Positions 13,461 to 30,453 of a DNA stretch of 64,000 nt are shown here, one piece after another (position 1 is the first letter of the stretch; the number at the start of each line of letters is the position of its first letter). A program made the position numbers and the translations under genes. The notes under the pieces are model-generated. The model saw nothing but the letters and a program-made list of their open reading frames with translations. It ran no database searches and was not told the origin of the DNA. Source of the stretch: Ectocarpus siliculosus (lineage: Eukaryota > Sar > Phaeophyceae > Ectocarpales > Ectocarpaceae); NCBI GenBank assembly GCA_000310025.1, contig FN649750.1, forward strand, positions 3,268,495-3,332,494, read 5' to 3'.

Positions 13461-14848
13461 TACATCAAGGATTTGATAAGGGCGGTTGATCAGTAAGACA
13501 GGGAGTCCAAGTTGGGGGGAAAGAGTGTGTCCGGACTGATGTTTGCAGATGATTTCGTGGGGGTATCCCAAACACCAGAAGGGTTGCAAGAACAAATAGA
13601 TGCGGCGGTAGGATACACCCGAAAATGGAGACTGTCGGCGAACGTAGGAAAATGCGCAGTAGTGGTCTGTAACGAAGACAAGAAAAATCCCGTATAATTC
13701 AAATGGAAATGGGGGGAGGAAGAACTACCGGTAGTAGACAAGTATACGTACCTGGGAGTAGAGATTTCGAAGGAGTGCTCATGGGACGCACACATAGCAA
13801 AGTTGATTGGGAAGGGTAAAGATCAGATAGGCAAGATGGAAGATCCTTACGGACCCACACCTAGACACTAGGATTAAGAGGTGTATTCTCTTGAATGTGA
13901 TTGTACGTAAGCTAGAGTATGCAGGAGAGGTATGGGAAGGTAACGAAAAGGCCGTCACGCAGATGGAAACGGTGCAGATGGCAGCGGCCAAGAAAATACT
14001 AGGATGTTCAAGTACAACGAGCAACCCTGTATTGAGAGCAGAAATGGGAATGTACTCTCTTAAAACAAAGAGAGACATGCAGAAGTTGAATTGGCAGTAC
14101 AAGGTAAGTAGAATGTCGGACGATAGACTACCAGCCATGGTTGACAAGGCAGCTTGGGGAAAAGCGACTCCAGGGAATCAGATGGGACAAGGTGGTAGAG
14201 AAGGTTTGGAAGGAGATAGGAGACGAGGAGGAGACGTTGGACACGGAAGGGTTCGGGGGGTTCAAGACGAAAGTCAAGGAGATGCTAGAAAGTAGGGAGG
14301 AGGCAACCCTTCGGAAGAAGGTACGAAGCGAAGACCACTTGGAGATATACGGGAAGTTGAAAGAAGGGATAGGGATGAAGACGTACTTGGACGGCCCCAT
14401 GGACTACGCGAAAAAGCTGAAATTGCAATTTCGAGTAGGCGATCTGGACTTGCCAGAACGGAGGAAGAGGTATACCAGCCGTAGGAGAGAGGAAGAGGAG
14501 GGTAGACACACATGTCCATGTGGCAAATCGGAGGAGAGTAGACCCCACATAGTTGGGGAGTGTGAGTTGTACAGGAAGGAAAGAGAGGATCTCGAGGAGG
14601 AAATGAGACAGAGAGGGTGTGACATGGACAAGTTTGGTAAATTAGACAACAGCGAAAAAACGATCGCGATAATTGGGGATAGATGGTGGGCACAAGAGGC
14701 CCTAGAGGACGGGGATAAGATGTGCAAGAAATTTTTTTATGTAGTTTGTGGCAGAAACGTAAAGAGCTCCCAAATGTTGGTGGTGTCTCTAGTAAGGGTA
14801 GGAACGGTGCTCCGTCTCGAAAGGGACGCGTGGTCAATGGTCAAATGA
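13461..14848 (+). mobile_element. Non-LTR (LINE-type) retrotransposon remnant, 3' part
   Basis: The reverse-transcriptase palm motif appears as GLMFADDFVGVS at about 13536-13571, followed by the thumb-like stretch that LINE polymerases carry. The reading continues in other frames: 13891-14140 (LEYAGEVWEGNEKAVTQME) and 14141-14848, which ends with a zinc-knuckle-like CPCG...H...C segment near 14516-14570 and then a stop codon. In-frame stops at about 13494 and 13695, and at least two frame changes, show it is dead. It starts at the N gap and so lacks its upstream endonuclease and fingers. No poly(A) tail or target duplication was recognised. Family assignment beyond LINE-like is not possible by eye. 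Confidence 0.85.
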
Positions 14849-15223
14849 ATAAGGCAAGCAACAAATGAGTACGCCCCCCCCCCCCTCCCCCTTTGTTCTG
14901 GATACCAATCGAAGCTATTGTACGTAAAACTATCCTCGGCTTGCCTGTCCGGAGCTCCAAGGTCATCATCGACAGTGGTAAACAAGCGTGCGGCCCTCAG
15001 TTCCAATTTCGCCTTCTCCCTGTCAAGAGCAGGGTGGATACAGCCTGCTTCAGCCGCGTTGGATTGTTGATTTGGTGGCGGTCAATCAATGTGGGTAACG
15101 CACCGAATATCACGACCTACGCGACATATCAACGAGGGGGAGCAATACTCCTGACGGCTCCTTCGATCGCCCCTTGTGACGAAATTCGAAGTGCTGATCA
15201 GAACAAAAATTACAGCAATGCTA

Positions 15224-16759
15224 TTATTGAAAGTTGGACTGTGCTTTGCAACTTGACAGGCATGTGCCAGAAATCAAGCGGCACCTCTCCGCCTGCTTCC
15301 TAGCAATGTCTTCCAGGTCTTCCTCTTCATCATCCTCGGCCCCGTCCTTGTGGTTGCTGCGAACGGTTCCTTCTGTAGCGCTCTCGTGCTCGATCTTGTC
15401 GAGGCCACCTTCGGTATTCTGCTGCCTCTCAAGCCCCCGATCTCCATCGTTAATGGGTTCGCTGTCGGCGTCCCTATCATCCATGCACCAAGCAGTCACA
15501 ACGTCAATCTGTGCGTCACACTTGTGCTTACACTAAAAAATGCACCAGGGTTATAGCTGCCTCGACCGAGGTATGGAATACATCCCCTGGAACAACTATT
15601 ATTGCGGGCGGACACATGCGAGATACCGTGTAGGTTGTGCTTGGGAGATTACCGTGGAGGGAGGCCACGATTGAAACGAAACGGAGGTCGCACCTGAGAT
15701 CGATGTTCTTCTCGTTATCTTGGACGAACTTGTTCTTCTTCGAAGCCAATCCCTCCTCTCTATCATTTGCCATTCTCCACACCAGCGCCTGAGCCAGCGC
15801 TCGTTTGCCTGATATCCCGTTCTGTTTCGCCATTTCGGCCAAGGACTCCTGCCAAATTGCGTGGGGACCTTTGAGTGAGCCAGTGCGCCACAGTTACCAG
15901 AAGAACCTTGGACACAGCAACCGACAAGCCACCCTAGAACAGCATTGACTACATAAGTCGGCAGCTGTCTACAGAGAGAAAGTGTTTGGTGTCGCTGAAT
16001 AGGTGGAAAGATTGCGGATGTGCACGACACCTTGGATCCAGTAGACAACAACGGCCCATGAACATGACAAGCGTTGTAGAACTACCACTTCAAGAATAAA
16101 CGAAAGACGCACACAGCAGCACCGAATGGCTGTTCAACATTGAACGTACTTTGGTAAGAACCGTGAAAGATGTTGCGTTGTTGTCGTCTTCTTCTCTTCC
16201 GATAGCCAGCTCTGTGATCTGGTCACACACGCTGCTTGCCTCCTGCGACCCCGGCTGCATTTCATTGTCATGACGTGCAAGCGTGTGGCCCGATGGGAGG
16301 AGTGTGAAACAGTCGCGTGACACTGTGAACTGTGAGCCTGCGGTCCTCCATGTATCGGCGTGTGCACTGTGGGTGTCGTATGCTGTATTAGCATCCACAA
16401 ATGAGTCATCCCATGTGATCCTGTGGCTCTACGAGTCTCTAGGCACGTTCAATAGGTACAGACGGAGCGAACGCGCTGTTCCACTCGTGAGAGCCAGTGG
16501 CAAGTTCGATCTCGAGTCCTATTTTTACTACAGCGTCTCGCCCCCGTAAGCGCCGTACCTGCGGCTCCAGCAGCATTGTGAATGTGCGCCACTGCTCTAC
16601 CGCAGCCCTAGCTCGCGCGTCGTCGGCATCGATTGGTTGAAATATGGGAACGCGCCGCTGCCCTGGCGCCTGCTGCTGAGCGGGAGGAGTCGAGCTGGTA
16701 CTCCGCGAACCGCTGGCGGCAGACTCGGCAGTGGTTACTGACGATGATTCTTGCGACAT
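15224..16759 (-). CDS. Unrecognised four-exon gene, acidic protein of about 240 residues
   Basis: I do not recognise the family. The exons are 16759-16559, 16254-16150, 15848-15694 and 15473-15224. All junctions are GT-AG and the phases agree, giving one open frame. The start reads MSQESSSVTTAESAASG, a Ser/Thr-rich leader, then a Gln-rich segment and helical, charged sequence (AAVEQWRTFTMLLEPQ). The third exon is Lys/Gln-rich (MAKQNGISGKRALAQAL). The C-terminal exon is strongly acidic, with EDDEEEDLEDIARKQAE near 15330. There is no signal peptide or membrane segment. The start lies 303 bp from the divergently transcribed argB start. The Met was chosen because a phase-0 donor closes that exon and no better upstream Met is attached to it. 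Confidence 0.6.
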
Positions 16760-17061
16760 GTTGCGCACAAGCAGCGCTACAAGAAAGCTGCAGGGGCAGC
16801 AGGCGAAACAGCCTCTCTGCCCTCTAAGGCGAATTATAGGCCAAAAGATCGTATGCAGCCACCGAAGCAACAGGAAGGAAGGATCCAAGGCATGAAGGAT
16901 CGTGTCAAGGAAAGGATCGTATTCCAGGGGTACAGTAACGCAATCGATACTCCACCCCCCCGAAAATCCCCGTACTGTGCCCCTCAGAGTCATCTCATGC
17001 ATCACATGACAGATGATCATCGCTGCTGTTACGCTGGCGCCTTTCCACACCCAAGCCAAGC
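16760..17061. promoter_or_regulatory. Short divergent intergenic region, likely shared promoter
   Basis: 302 bp separate the start codons of the unknown minus-strand gene (16,759) and the N-acetylglutamate kinase gene (17,062). Both 5' leaders and any promoter elements must lie here or overlap the genes. No TATA box in a convincing position was identified. The assignment rests on geometry only. Confidence 0.4.
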
Positions 17062-21905
<4,844 letters not shown>

Positions 21906-22904
21906 ATGCAATCCCTTGTCCACGAAGCAGAAGTTCGTTTTTTGGACAATCTCCGGGTACACTAGCCGGTGTGTCCGTGGCTAGTTGGGTATTGAACGGA
22001 TGCGAACGTTTTGGATAGTTTAGTATGCACCTGTAGCGTTGTGTGTTTTGCTTCTTTATCTAGACTGGGTGTGGTCTGGTGCAGTGTTGTGTTTAATGTT
22101 TTGGTGTGTGTTGCAGCGCTCGTTGATGAACGGTGGAATATATTTGGGTGCGCATGTAGTCTGCGAGCAGAGGACGTTTTTCGTTTGTAGAGCCCATAAA
22201 TGACTAAATGACAGCTGCATGGGAGACCCGCGTTGGTCACCACGATGGTTCTTTATTCTATTGCTGACATCGTTGGCTGTAGTGTAGTGTGAGAGAATGT
22301 CCCACACTTTGTTGAAGACATGGATTTCTTCTTGACGGCCGCGACAAGGATTGTGTGTGGGTTTGATCTCACCTCGATAGCAACGACGAAGACCAAACGC
22401 ATGTGACGCCCCCCCCCATTATCCGTGCATGTAGTCGAGTCTAAACTCTTGCTCTACACTCTACACACACGTGGGAGCTAAAAAACAGATGATGAGCAAG
22501 TCAAGTGCGTGCATGCATGCACACCATGTTCTGGAATTTCACCTTCCCACTGCCCTCGTGAAAGGTCTATCTCTACACAAAGGTAGTCCATGCAAGCATA
22601 AAACGTTGAACATCTGCTGCATGCAGAGCATTGAAAAAAAAAAATTGGGCCCACAGAGAGTCGAGGCGGGGGTTCGACAGATTGTACCAGTGGTGGAGCA
22701 TATTCAACTGCGCCAATGTGCTACTTGTTCGGCCCCCCCCGGACCGATCCATCGGGGGACACGTTCAACCACCCTCGCCGGAAGCTCGCCGCGCCCTCTC
22801 CCAGTTCTCAACTTAACTTCCTTGGGGTGTTCGGGTTCTTGCGTTGGAAACCATCGTTGGCTTCCTTAGTCTGTGGTTGCAGCAGCTGTCAGCAGAGAAT
22901 ATTC
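21906..22904. other. Intergenic region, tandem same-strand genes
   Basis: About 1 kb between the argB stop and the UROD start, both on the plus strand. It presumably holds the argB 3' UTR and the UROD promoter. Visible content is a short poly-C run at 22411, an A10 tract at 22632 and no coding frame with family similarity. Confidence 0.6.
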
Positions 22905-25900
22905 ATGACGTCCGTACGACGGGTTTCTTCGCTCTTGGCGCTGGGAGTGGCGCTCTTCGCTGCTGGAGGTGCCGATGCTTTCACCACGACATCTGGGTAA
23001 GATACATGGCAACAGAGAGAGAGCTTCGATAACGTCCATATATCCTTAGTGGTTGGTTTACTGGGCCATCGTTGCATCTGGTCGGGCAGCAGTTAGAAGA
23101 CCGCGTCTCCATTGCACGCATGAATGAATGCATGCATCACATGAGCCGCTCTTCCGACGACACATGTGGCGTGGTGCAGCAGTACACTCTCGGAGTCGCT
23201 GATTGGAGGCGGCATAGTTGTCTCGTAGACTTGGCAGCGAATCCACACGAGTAGAGGCAACCGTGGTGCTGCGGTTGAGAAGGTGTTATGACTTGTTGTG
23301 TTCGTTGTTCAAGCCATGAGTATTTTGGGGGGGAAAGCTGCCCCACGCACATGAACGCGCCGCTCTAACCGGGGTTAGCTTGTCATTGCCCCGCTTGCCA
23401 ACACCCAGCTTGCTACTTGTATGCCCACACAGCATCAAAGTGGGCAGTGGATTGTTAGGAATCAACCCGTAGCATTTGACATTTTGACGTCAAAGGTGTA
23501 TTCATGCGGCTAGCTTGGTACTGCGTGTCCTGCTGTCCTACTGGCAACAAGCATTTTTCCTATGTATGTCAGCCCCGTACCGGCACGTGTCAATTAACTA
23601 TCCACCCGTCAACTGCCCGAAGCTTGGAGCGCAAAATAGGCCACCTCTGCAGTCTCTGTAGAATGTCACGTACGACAACGACAACAGCACGGGGGCATGG
23701 TGTTGAGCTGCCTGCTGCTGTTGCGTGGCGCTATGAAAAACACCAACATTTATGTAGTGTATGTAATGTAGGCGAAATCGAAATCAACCATCTACCGCCA
23801 AAGATCAAGATTAATCTTGTCGCGTAGCATACGGTGGGTGTCTTTGTTTCGCCTCCTCGAGCTCACCGAATCTACCGTCGTGCATGTATGTTTGACGCTT
23901 GCGTGTGCCTTGTCCTCCAACGGTAGCCGTGTGGGTGTAACCACCAATGCCCGACGGCTCGAGCGGGCAGCAGCAGCAAGCACGCCCTCCTCGGTTCGGG
24001 GCAAGCGACGGATCACCCCGACAGCCGTTTCCGCACAGCCAACGGAGAAGGCGGTAGATGCCGGCAAAGATACCACGGACCCTTTGCTGCTGCGTGCGGC
24101 TCGCGGAGAGGTACGTCTCCCTTGTGTGCGGCTCAGTGACTGCCTGTGGCGGTTGCGTCGAGATTAGTCAAGGCGAACGTTATGCTCCTGTAACGTGTGT
24201 TATGAAGCGTGAGTGACACGTGTCACAGTTTTTGTGTTAGATGAGCGTGCTGGGGATATTGCTGTTGGTGCTGTTAATTTTGCAACTATCGACGTGCTGC
24301 GGCCAACGTTTGGCCGTTTATTTGAAACGTCAGCCACGTAATGCTCATCGGGTACCACCGTACGGCAGTATCAGGCTCCTTATTCCATACCCAACCCGAA
24401 GTACGGGATGCATGTGTCAAGAGCCATCTCAGCAGCAGTCTACGTACGACTCCAAAACGTTGCTGGGCGTCCGAGTTGTGATGAATGGTAGAAGCAACGC
24501 GTGTGCATAGCTCTTGGTTCTGGGTTTTTCGCAGAATGTAACAACGTGTGCGTGGTTGTCAGCTCTACTTGTTTGCTTGACACCGTTTGAGCAGAAAGTG
24601 GAGCGAGTGCCGGTGTGGATGATGCGGCAGGCGGGCAGGCACATCAAGGAGTATCGGGATCTCGTCCAAAAGGTGGGTTTGTGAGCTGGAGCAAGATGTT
24701 GGTGGTGAAGAAAGCTGCGGCGATGCAAGGTCATGCTTTCGGCAATAATTCAGAAGCTTTTTGTGGCACACAGAAGGAAGAGAAACAAATTTGAAAGCGG
24801 TAGGTTCTTTGATTGTAGCATTGTTTCTAATTGGTATTTTGAGCAAGAAACCTGACGAGTATTGGGTTGCAGTGGGCAGACACTCGTTTCCCAGCGCTGC
24901 CCCCGGGGCTTAATGTTGCAGAATACTAGACTGGCAGCAGCTCTCCGGTATGTTCAAAGCAACGGCCTGGTGCGCGCGTCAATGGTATTATTTAGGCTGG
25001 GTGGGTTTTCCGCCGTCACATCGGCCACGTGACGTCATGCAATACGTGCGTTTGGTACGCTGATACGGTTATCATGGTCGAGTGTCGTTGTAGTGTCGAT
25101 GGGGCCTATTTAGTGTCGTTGACCCAGCTTGTCCTGTTTCCACGTCGCAGCACCCTACCTTTAGGGAGAGGTCGGAGACCCCAGAATTGTCAACTGAGAT
25201 CTCTCTACAGCCTTGGAGGAACTACAAGACTGACGGCGTTATCCTCTTCTCCGACATCCTCACACCTCTCCCGGTAAGCGAGGCAGATATAGAAAGAAAA
25301 TCAATCCCACCGTGTTTCAACCCTCTTTCTGGGAGACGATTTGTAACGTTGCGCCCGATTTCTGCATGTGTACGAAAGACGTATCCATACTATGGTTTAC
25401 CTTTCTCTGAAGTCTGTTGTTGATATAGAAAGTACTCTCTCTGGAGACTATGATAGGCGTATAGGAAAGTCTAGCTCCGTGGTAAGGTTGATGCAAATCC
25501 ATGTTCCCCACACTCTACGTTGTGCCAGCTCTCGTGTGCGTTTATGCTACAGCTCAACGAATTGACTCGACTCCCTTGCTTGATTTGAAAGTCTTACTGT
25601 GCGAATGCGTGTTGGAATGGGATGCCGCCATCGTCATGGTGGGTGCTGCTAGATTGACGGACAACAACGGTCTGCGTTCTGCTGACGATAGCGACACATG
25701 ACAACCAACTGGTCGAAACTGCAGCGACTCTCCCCCTTTGGCTAGCTGCGTGGAGAATGTTGAAGTCTCATATACCCTCAACCCTGCCTAATTTGGTTGG
25801 TGTGTGCCATGGGTGTCTCGCGGTTATCGCAGGGTATGGGCATCGATTTCACCATCGAGGAGAAGGCGGGGCCGAAGATTCCTCCCATGCGAACATGGGA

Positions 25901-28900
25901 TTCGGTAAGTCTCAGCACCTGGCACTCACGCGACGTGTCTTGAGTCAGTCGATCGTCGGCTTGGGACTTGCTTTGCATTCACACCCTGTTCATTTGGAAC
26001 ATCGTCAGTCAGCGAAATCTCTGTCCACTGAAAGAACCATTGTCGTTTGCCAGCATGGGCGCTTCGCCCGATAGTTGTCGGCATTGCGAAGGCGCTTGTT
26101 GTCAGAGTGCCTGTCTCACACTCGATTAGACTGTTGACATAGCGCATGCCCCGCTGCACCAGGCTGTACCGTGCACCACTGCTGTTTGGTTGTTTTTCGC
26201 GTTCCCGTGGCATGTGGCGTACGCAATATGCGCATAGTCATGTCTCGGTGAGTCGCGTCGTGCGCCAAACGTGCTCTGCTACCTGGGTTCACAAGCGAGC
26301 GTTTGATGAACGTGTGATGAACGCGTTGGGTGTTCCGGCTCTTGCAGATGAAGAAGATGCACCCCATCGACCCGGAGAAGGCGTGCCCCTTCGTGGGACA
26401 GACTCTCAACGAGCTGAGGGGCGTTGTCGGAAACGAGGCCACCGTGCTCGGCTTCGTCGGCTGTCCCTACACGCTGGCCACCTACATGGTCGAGGTGAGG
26501 TCATGTCGCTCGTAGGTGGTGGGTGCTCTCAAATATCATGTCGAGTAGGTGCCGCTAGCCCCCGTATTGCACACCGTGGAAGTGTTGGCGTGAGGAAAGG
26601 AAAACGGTATTGTAGTCGCCCATTCCCGGACTTGATTCCAGGTACTGTAGGTGCCCATTGCTGGACTTGCGTGTCTTTCATTCTATTTTGGCTGTTGCTT
26701 TACTGCTGTAGGATCGATGTTACCGAAGGTACATCACGTTTGCGACGAAAGGATTAGCTTGGCCAGACCCACCCTAGGCGGGTTGGCATTCCAGCGATCC
26801 GGTCGATTAAGGCCAAGCTCTAAGCCCCTAAGCGTCAGCCAGGAGGTCTCGTGGTTAGAGGTTCTATGATACTGCAGGGTACATGTGGCAATAGATTCGC
26901 AGCACGGGAAGACCGAGTTCAGGGCCCTTAAAAGGTACCTGGTACAGCGTACAGCAGTAAACTTGAAGCCATTGGCGGCCAAAAAATGGCATTGTGCATT
27001 GTGTATATGATAGCGGTGTAGCACACTTCAGGCAGGAGCTGAGTTTCTGGCATAGTATGTTCACGTTACTCCCGTCCACTTTCGATGTCATGCGTTGGAC
27101 ACTGTGGTGGAACTTGGACCGGACCAACGACCAACAGGGCAAGACCTCCAAGGAGTACCTGGAGATCAAGAAGATGGCGTTCCTGGAGCCCAAGCTTCTG
27201 CACGCCATGCTGAAGAGCCTGGCTGACTCCATCGGCGACTACGCCAACTACCAGGTAACCAAGCGAGCAACGTTTTTTCTCAGTTCACGGTGTTAAGTAC
27301 TATTGGTACCGCGATTTGCTTGGTATTGAGTTAACGTCTAATATGAAACTACCGGTTCTCTTTACCTGAACTTACCCATTTCATTAGCAGACCCCACTGC
27401 TGTATCTACGCGTACGTCGAACCTCAGGTCATAAGAGCTGCAATGAAATGTGAAAGTGCTCGTTCTTCAATCTGTGTTATTTCGTTATTTTGGCACGATG
27501 GCAACCACGGCAGGTGGACAGCGGCGCTCAGGTTATCCAGGTGTTTGACTCTTGGGCGGGACACCTTAGCCCCAAGGACTACGACACGTTCGCCGCACCC
27601 TACCAGGTAATTAGGTTCACACGCTCATTGGCTCCCCTGTAGTCCGAGTGTTTCGATCGTTCTCTAATAGGAATATCCCCCCAAAATGAGGCAAGGCACG
27701 ACAACATGATGTATCCCGTTCAAGGTCGTCGTGAAGTAGGTTTTCCCCGAAACACGAACGCAATCTGACGGACTTGCTGAGTCATGCTGGCGGGAGGCAA
27801 CGGGTTTGGCTGGTGGGTGCCGGCATGCATTCAAAGGGTGGACGAAGGTTTGCCTGGGACAGAGTTCCCTCGCCGTGTAGATCTATTCAGCTGACCTAAA
27901 TTTGCGTTAACAGACGTTCTTGGCAGCGTTGTTGCCTTCACACATTGAATCGTGCGTGTGGTTGTCGTGCTTCGAATGGGGCGGCATCTCGGCATTCCAT
28001 TCCACGATGTATGGCCATGGCAACACCCCACCGGACCCATCGCATCCCACCAACCGACGTGCGCTCATTGACTCGCAACATGCCTTTTCGTATCCCGCAG
28101 CGAATGGTGATCGAGAAGATCAAGGCGGTTCACCCCGAGGTCCCGGTGATCATCTACATCAACAAGTCCGGGGCTTTGTTGGAGCGCATGGCCACGTCTG
28201 GCGTGGACATCGTATCGCTGGACTGGACAGTTACGGTCCCGGAGGCTCGCAAGAGGATAGGTACGACACATTCACGCGCCCACAATTTGGCGATGCCCAT
28301 CGACTCGCTGATCACCGCCTGCCCTCTGCCTGTTGGGTCGCGTCGTTTCGCGTCGTTGTTTCTGGCGACGGTGTAGCGATTGTGACATTGTGACCCAGCT
28401 TCTCCCGTTTGTCTTGTTTGTCATGGTATCGCTCGCTTCCTGCAGGCGACGACATCGGCATCCAGGGCAACCTCGACCCGGCCATCTTGCACGGCGACCA
28501 CGCCACCATCAAGGTACTGATCTCTCTCTTGCAACACAGCGTCGTTCCTGTTCTCTAGGCAACAGTTTTGTGTTTGTGTTTTCCAATGGGCACAATGGGT
28601 ACATCACACCACTGTACCAATCCTTGGCCACATTGGGTTAGGGTCAGAGAGAGCTGTTCAGTGTTGGGTCTTTCAAATGTGCAATGATCGCGTCCTGCAC
28701 GTGTGTAAGTTCCAAGGATTGTTTTGTCCCATCCGAACACCAGTCTTTGGATATGTTGTTGCTGTGCCCCTTACGATCTAACCCGAGCCTCTCGAATGTG
28801 CCCCACCTCTTGTTGTAATATACTCATAGGAGCGCACGGAGGAGATTCTTCGCGACGGAGGGGGGCGCAACCACGTCATGAACCTTGGACACGGTATTGA

Positions 28901-28964
28901 TGCAGGAACGCCGGAAGATAATGCGGCGTTCTTCATAGACACCGTCAAGAACTTCCGCTTCTGA
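22905..28964 (+). CDS. hemE: Uroporphyrinogen decarboxylase, plant/cyanobacterial type, plastid-targeted
   Basis: Decarboxylates uroporphyrinogen III to coproporphyrinogen III in the plastid, feeding haem and chlorophyll synthesis. Eleven exons keep phase throughout: 22905-22996, 23927-24110, 24595-24672, 25151-25273, 25833-25904, 26348-26494, 27138-27254, 27514-27606, 28101-28260, 28446-28513, 28830-28964. They encode 422 residues, a normal size for a precursor. The signal peptide ends at GGADAF (Phe26 at +1) and is followed by a basic Ser/Ala transit segment. Family motifs are [12 protein letters not shown] (substrate arginines), FSDILTPLP (catalytic Asp), LATYMVEG (Tyr), [12 protein letters not shown] (Ser) and [12 protein letters not shown] (His), so every key active-site residue I looked for is present. 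The start Met is the one preceding the hydrophobic stretch. Confidence 0.95.
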
Positions 28965-30453
28965 GCCAACCCCTGGTCGGGTGGAAGCGTACAGATTATT
29001 TGTCATGGATGAATAGGCAATTTTGGTTCGGCAGAAATTTAGCATTGCTGGAGTGCTTTATACAGATTGAGACTTTCGAATGTGTTGCGTACGTGTGTCA
29101 GACCTGCCCACTTTTGCTCTGGTACGACGTGGGACAATCCTGATAGTTTATAAGGTCGTTTATGATTGGTTATTCGGAAAGTGTTGATTCCACGTGTAGA
29201 CAGAAATGCGGCGCGACTGTGATGATGACATAGATTTTTTTCGTCGAGGTCGTAGATGAAAAGCTGTGTATTTAGAGTGTTATCCGATGGTCTGACACTG
29301 TTGAGGCTAGGAAACGAACGAAGGCTCCTGAGATACAGCAGTCTAACAAGTTAGCTTCCCGCGATAGACGCGGTTCCACACGCCTTCGCCACAGCCGGTT
29401 TCGCCCATGGCGCTAACCTATATATTCGGCGTTGTGGGCCAGACCTTCAAGGAAGGAAGTGTTTCTCCGACAAAGTTGGTCCCCAATGCACCAAAGTGGG
29501 CGAACACGTTCTGATGTGCACCAGCAGCAATGCCGACATCGACGTCGCCTGCCGCAGTGCTGCGTTCTACGTTATTCCATAGCACCCTCAAAAGCAACAT
29601 GGATGATACACCCCCGCTTCTAAGCTTCAATTGTGTTGATTGGTCTGGGACGATCGATTCCTTGTGGAAGGGTGAGACGGTGAATGGTTTGCGGGAGAGA
29701 GTCCTCGGTGTTGGTCGACATCTTGGCAACGACACGGAGAGTGGGATCGCATGTGTTGAACCAACGCGTGCTCGTTTTGCCTTTCGCGCAGAGCGTCGTG
29801 GGTTCTCCGTGTTGTATACCACGGTTGTGATATCGCCGCCTCTGGCTGTTCAGGCGAACTCCGGCAACCTCGAACTTCAAGTTACATTTCAAGGATCGTG
29901 AACATATTCTGCGACGTTTCTCCGATCGACTGCCTGCCTTCTCCTACGGTAGAGTGCAGTTGAAGTCGCACGTCAGGACTCGCTGATGTACAGCAGGTCT
30001 GAATAATCCGTATGTTGGAGACGGAGCGCCTGGAATGACAGCGAGAGGCGTCGTGCCAGGCTCAAGAAGCAGCTTGCTTGGTGAACTTTGGTAATCAACT
30101 TCAAATTCGTTTCTTCTGTGTACGGCGCCAACCGTCTCGCCAGACTGGGGGCGGTATTCAAGCCGTTGCATCCTCTCTGCTTCGACGCGCCTATGTTGTC
30201 CAAGCTGCGAAACTGCCCCCAAGTCAGATTCATTTCTTACACGTTCGTGGTCCCTCCTCAAATCCATGCGGCATTCAAGTCGAGACGCCAAATCCATTCG
30301 ATGTCCTCATCGCAATGACAGGTTAGTGTTACTGTTGTAATGCCATCCATTGCATGCTCAATCTGCCCAAGTAACCCGCAAGACGCACGCAGTGTATGGT
30401 CTTGTACCATGCACCAGCATCACCTAAAAATATGTACATGGAAGGCGACGGCG
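28965..30453. other. Convergent intergenic region, no gene supported
   Basis: About 1.5 kb between the 3' ends of the decarboxylase (+) and the dynein chain (-). Brown-algal transcripts often have long 3' UTRs, so much of this may be transcribed. A plus-strand open stretch at 29530-29901 (123 codons) has no recognisable motif or splice partners, and I do not call it a gene. Confidence 0.55.

Noticed and set aside
14274-14837. 187-codon minus-strand frame opposite the LINE remnant.
   Set aside because: It is the shadow of the retrotransposon coding strand; the recognisable motifs are all on plus.
29530-29901. 123-codon plus-strand frame between UROD1 and DNAI2.
   Set aside because: No domain, signal or consistent splice junctions; more likely 3' UTR or intergenic DNA.
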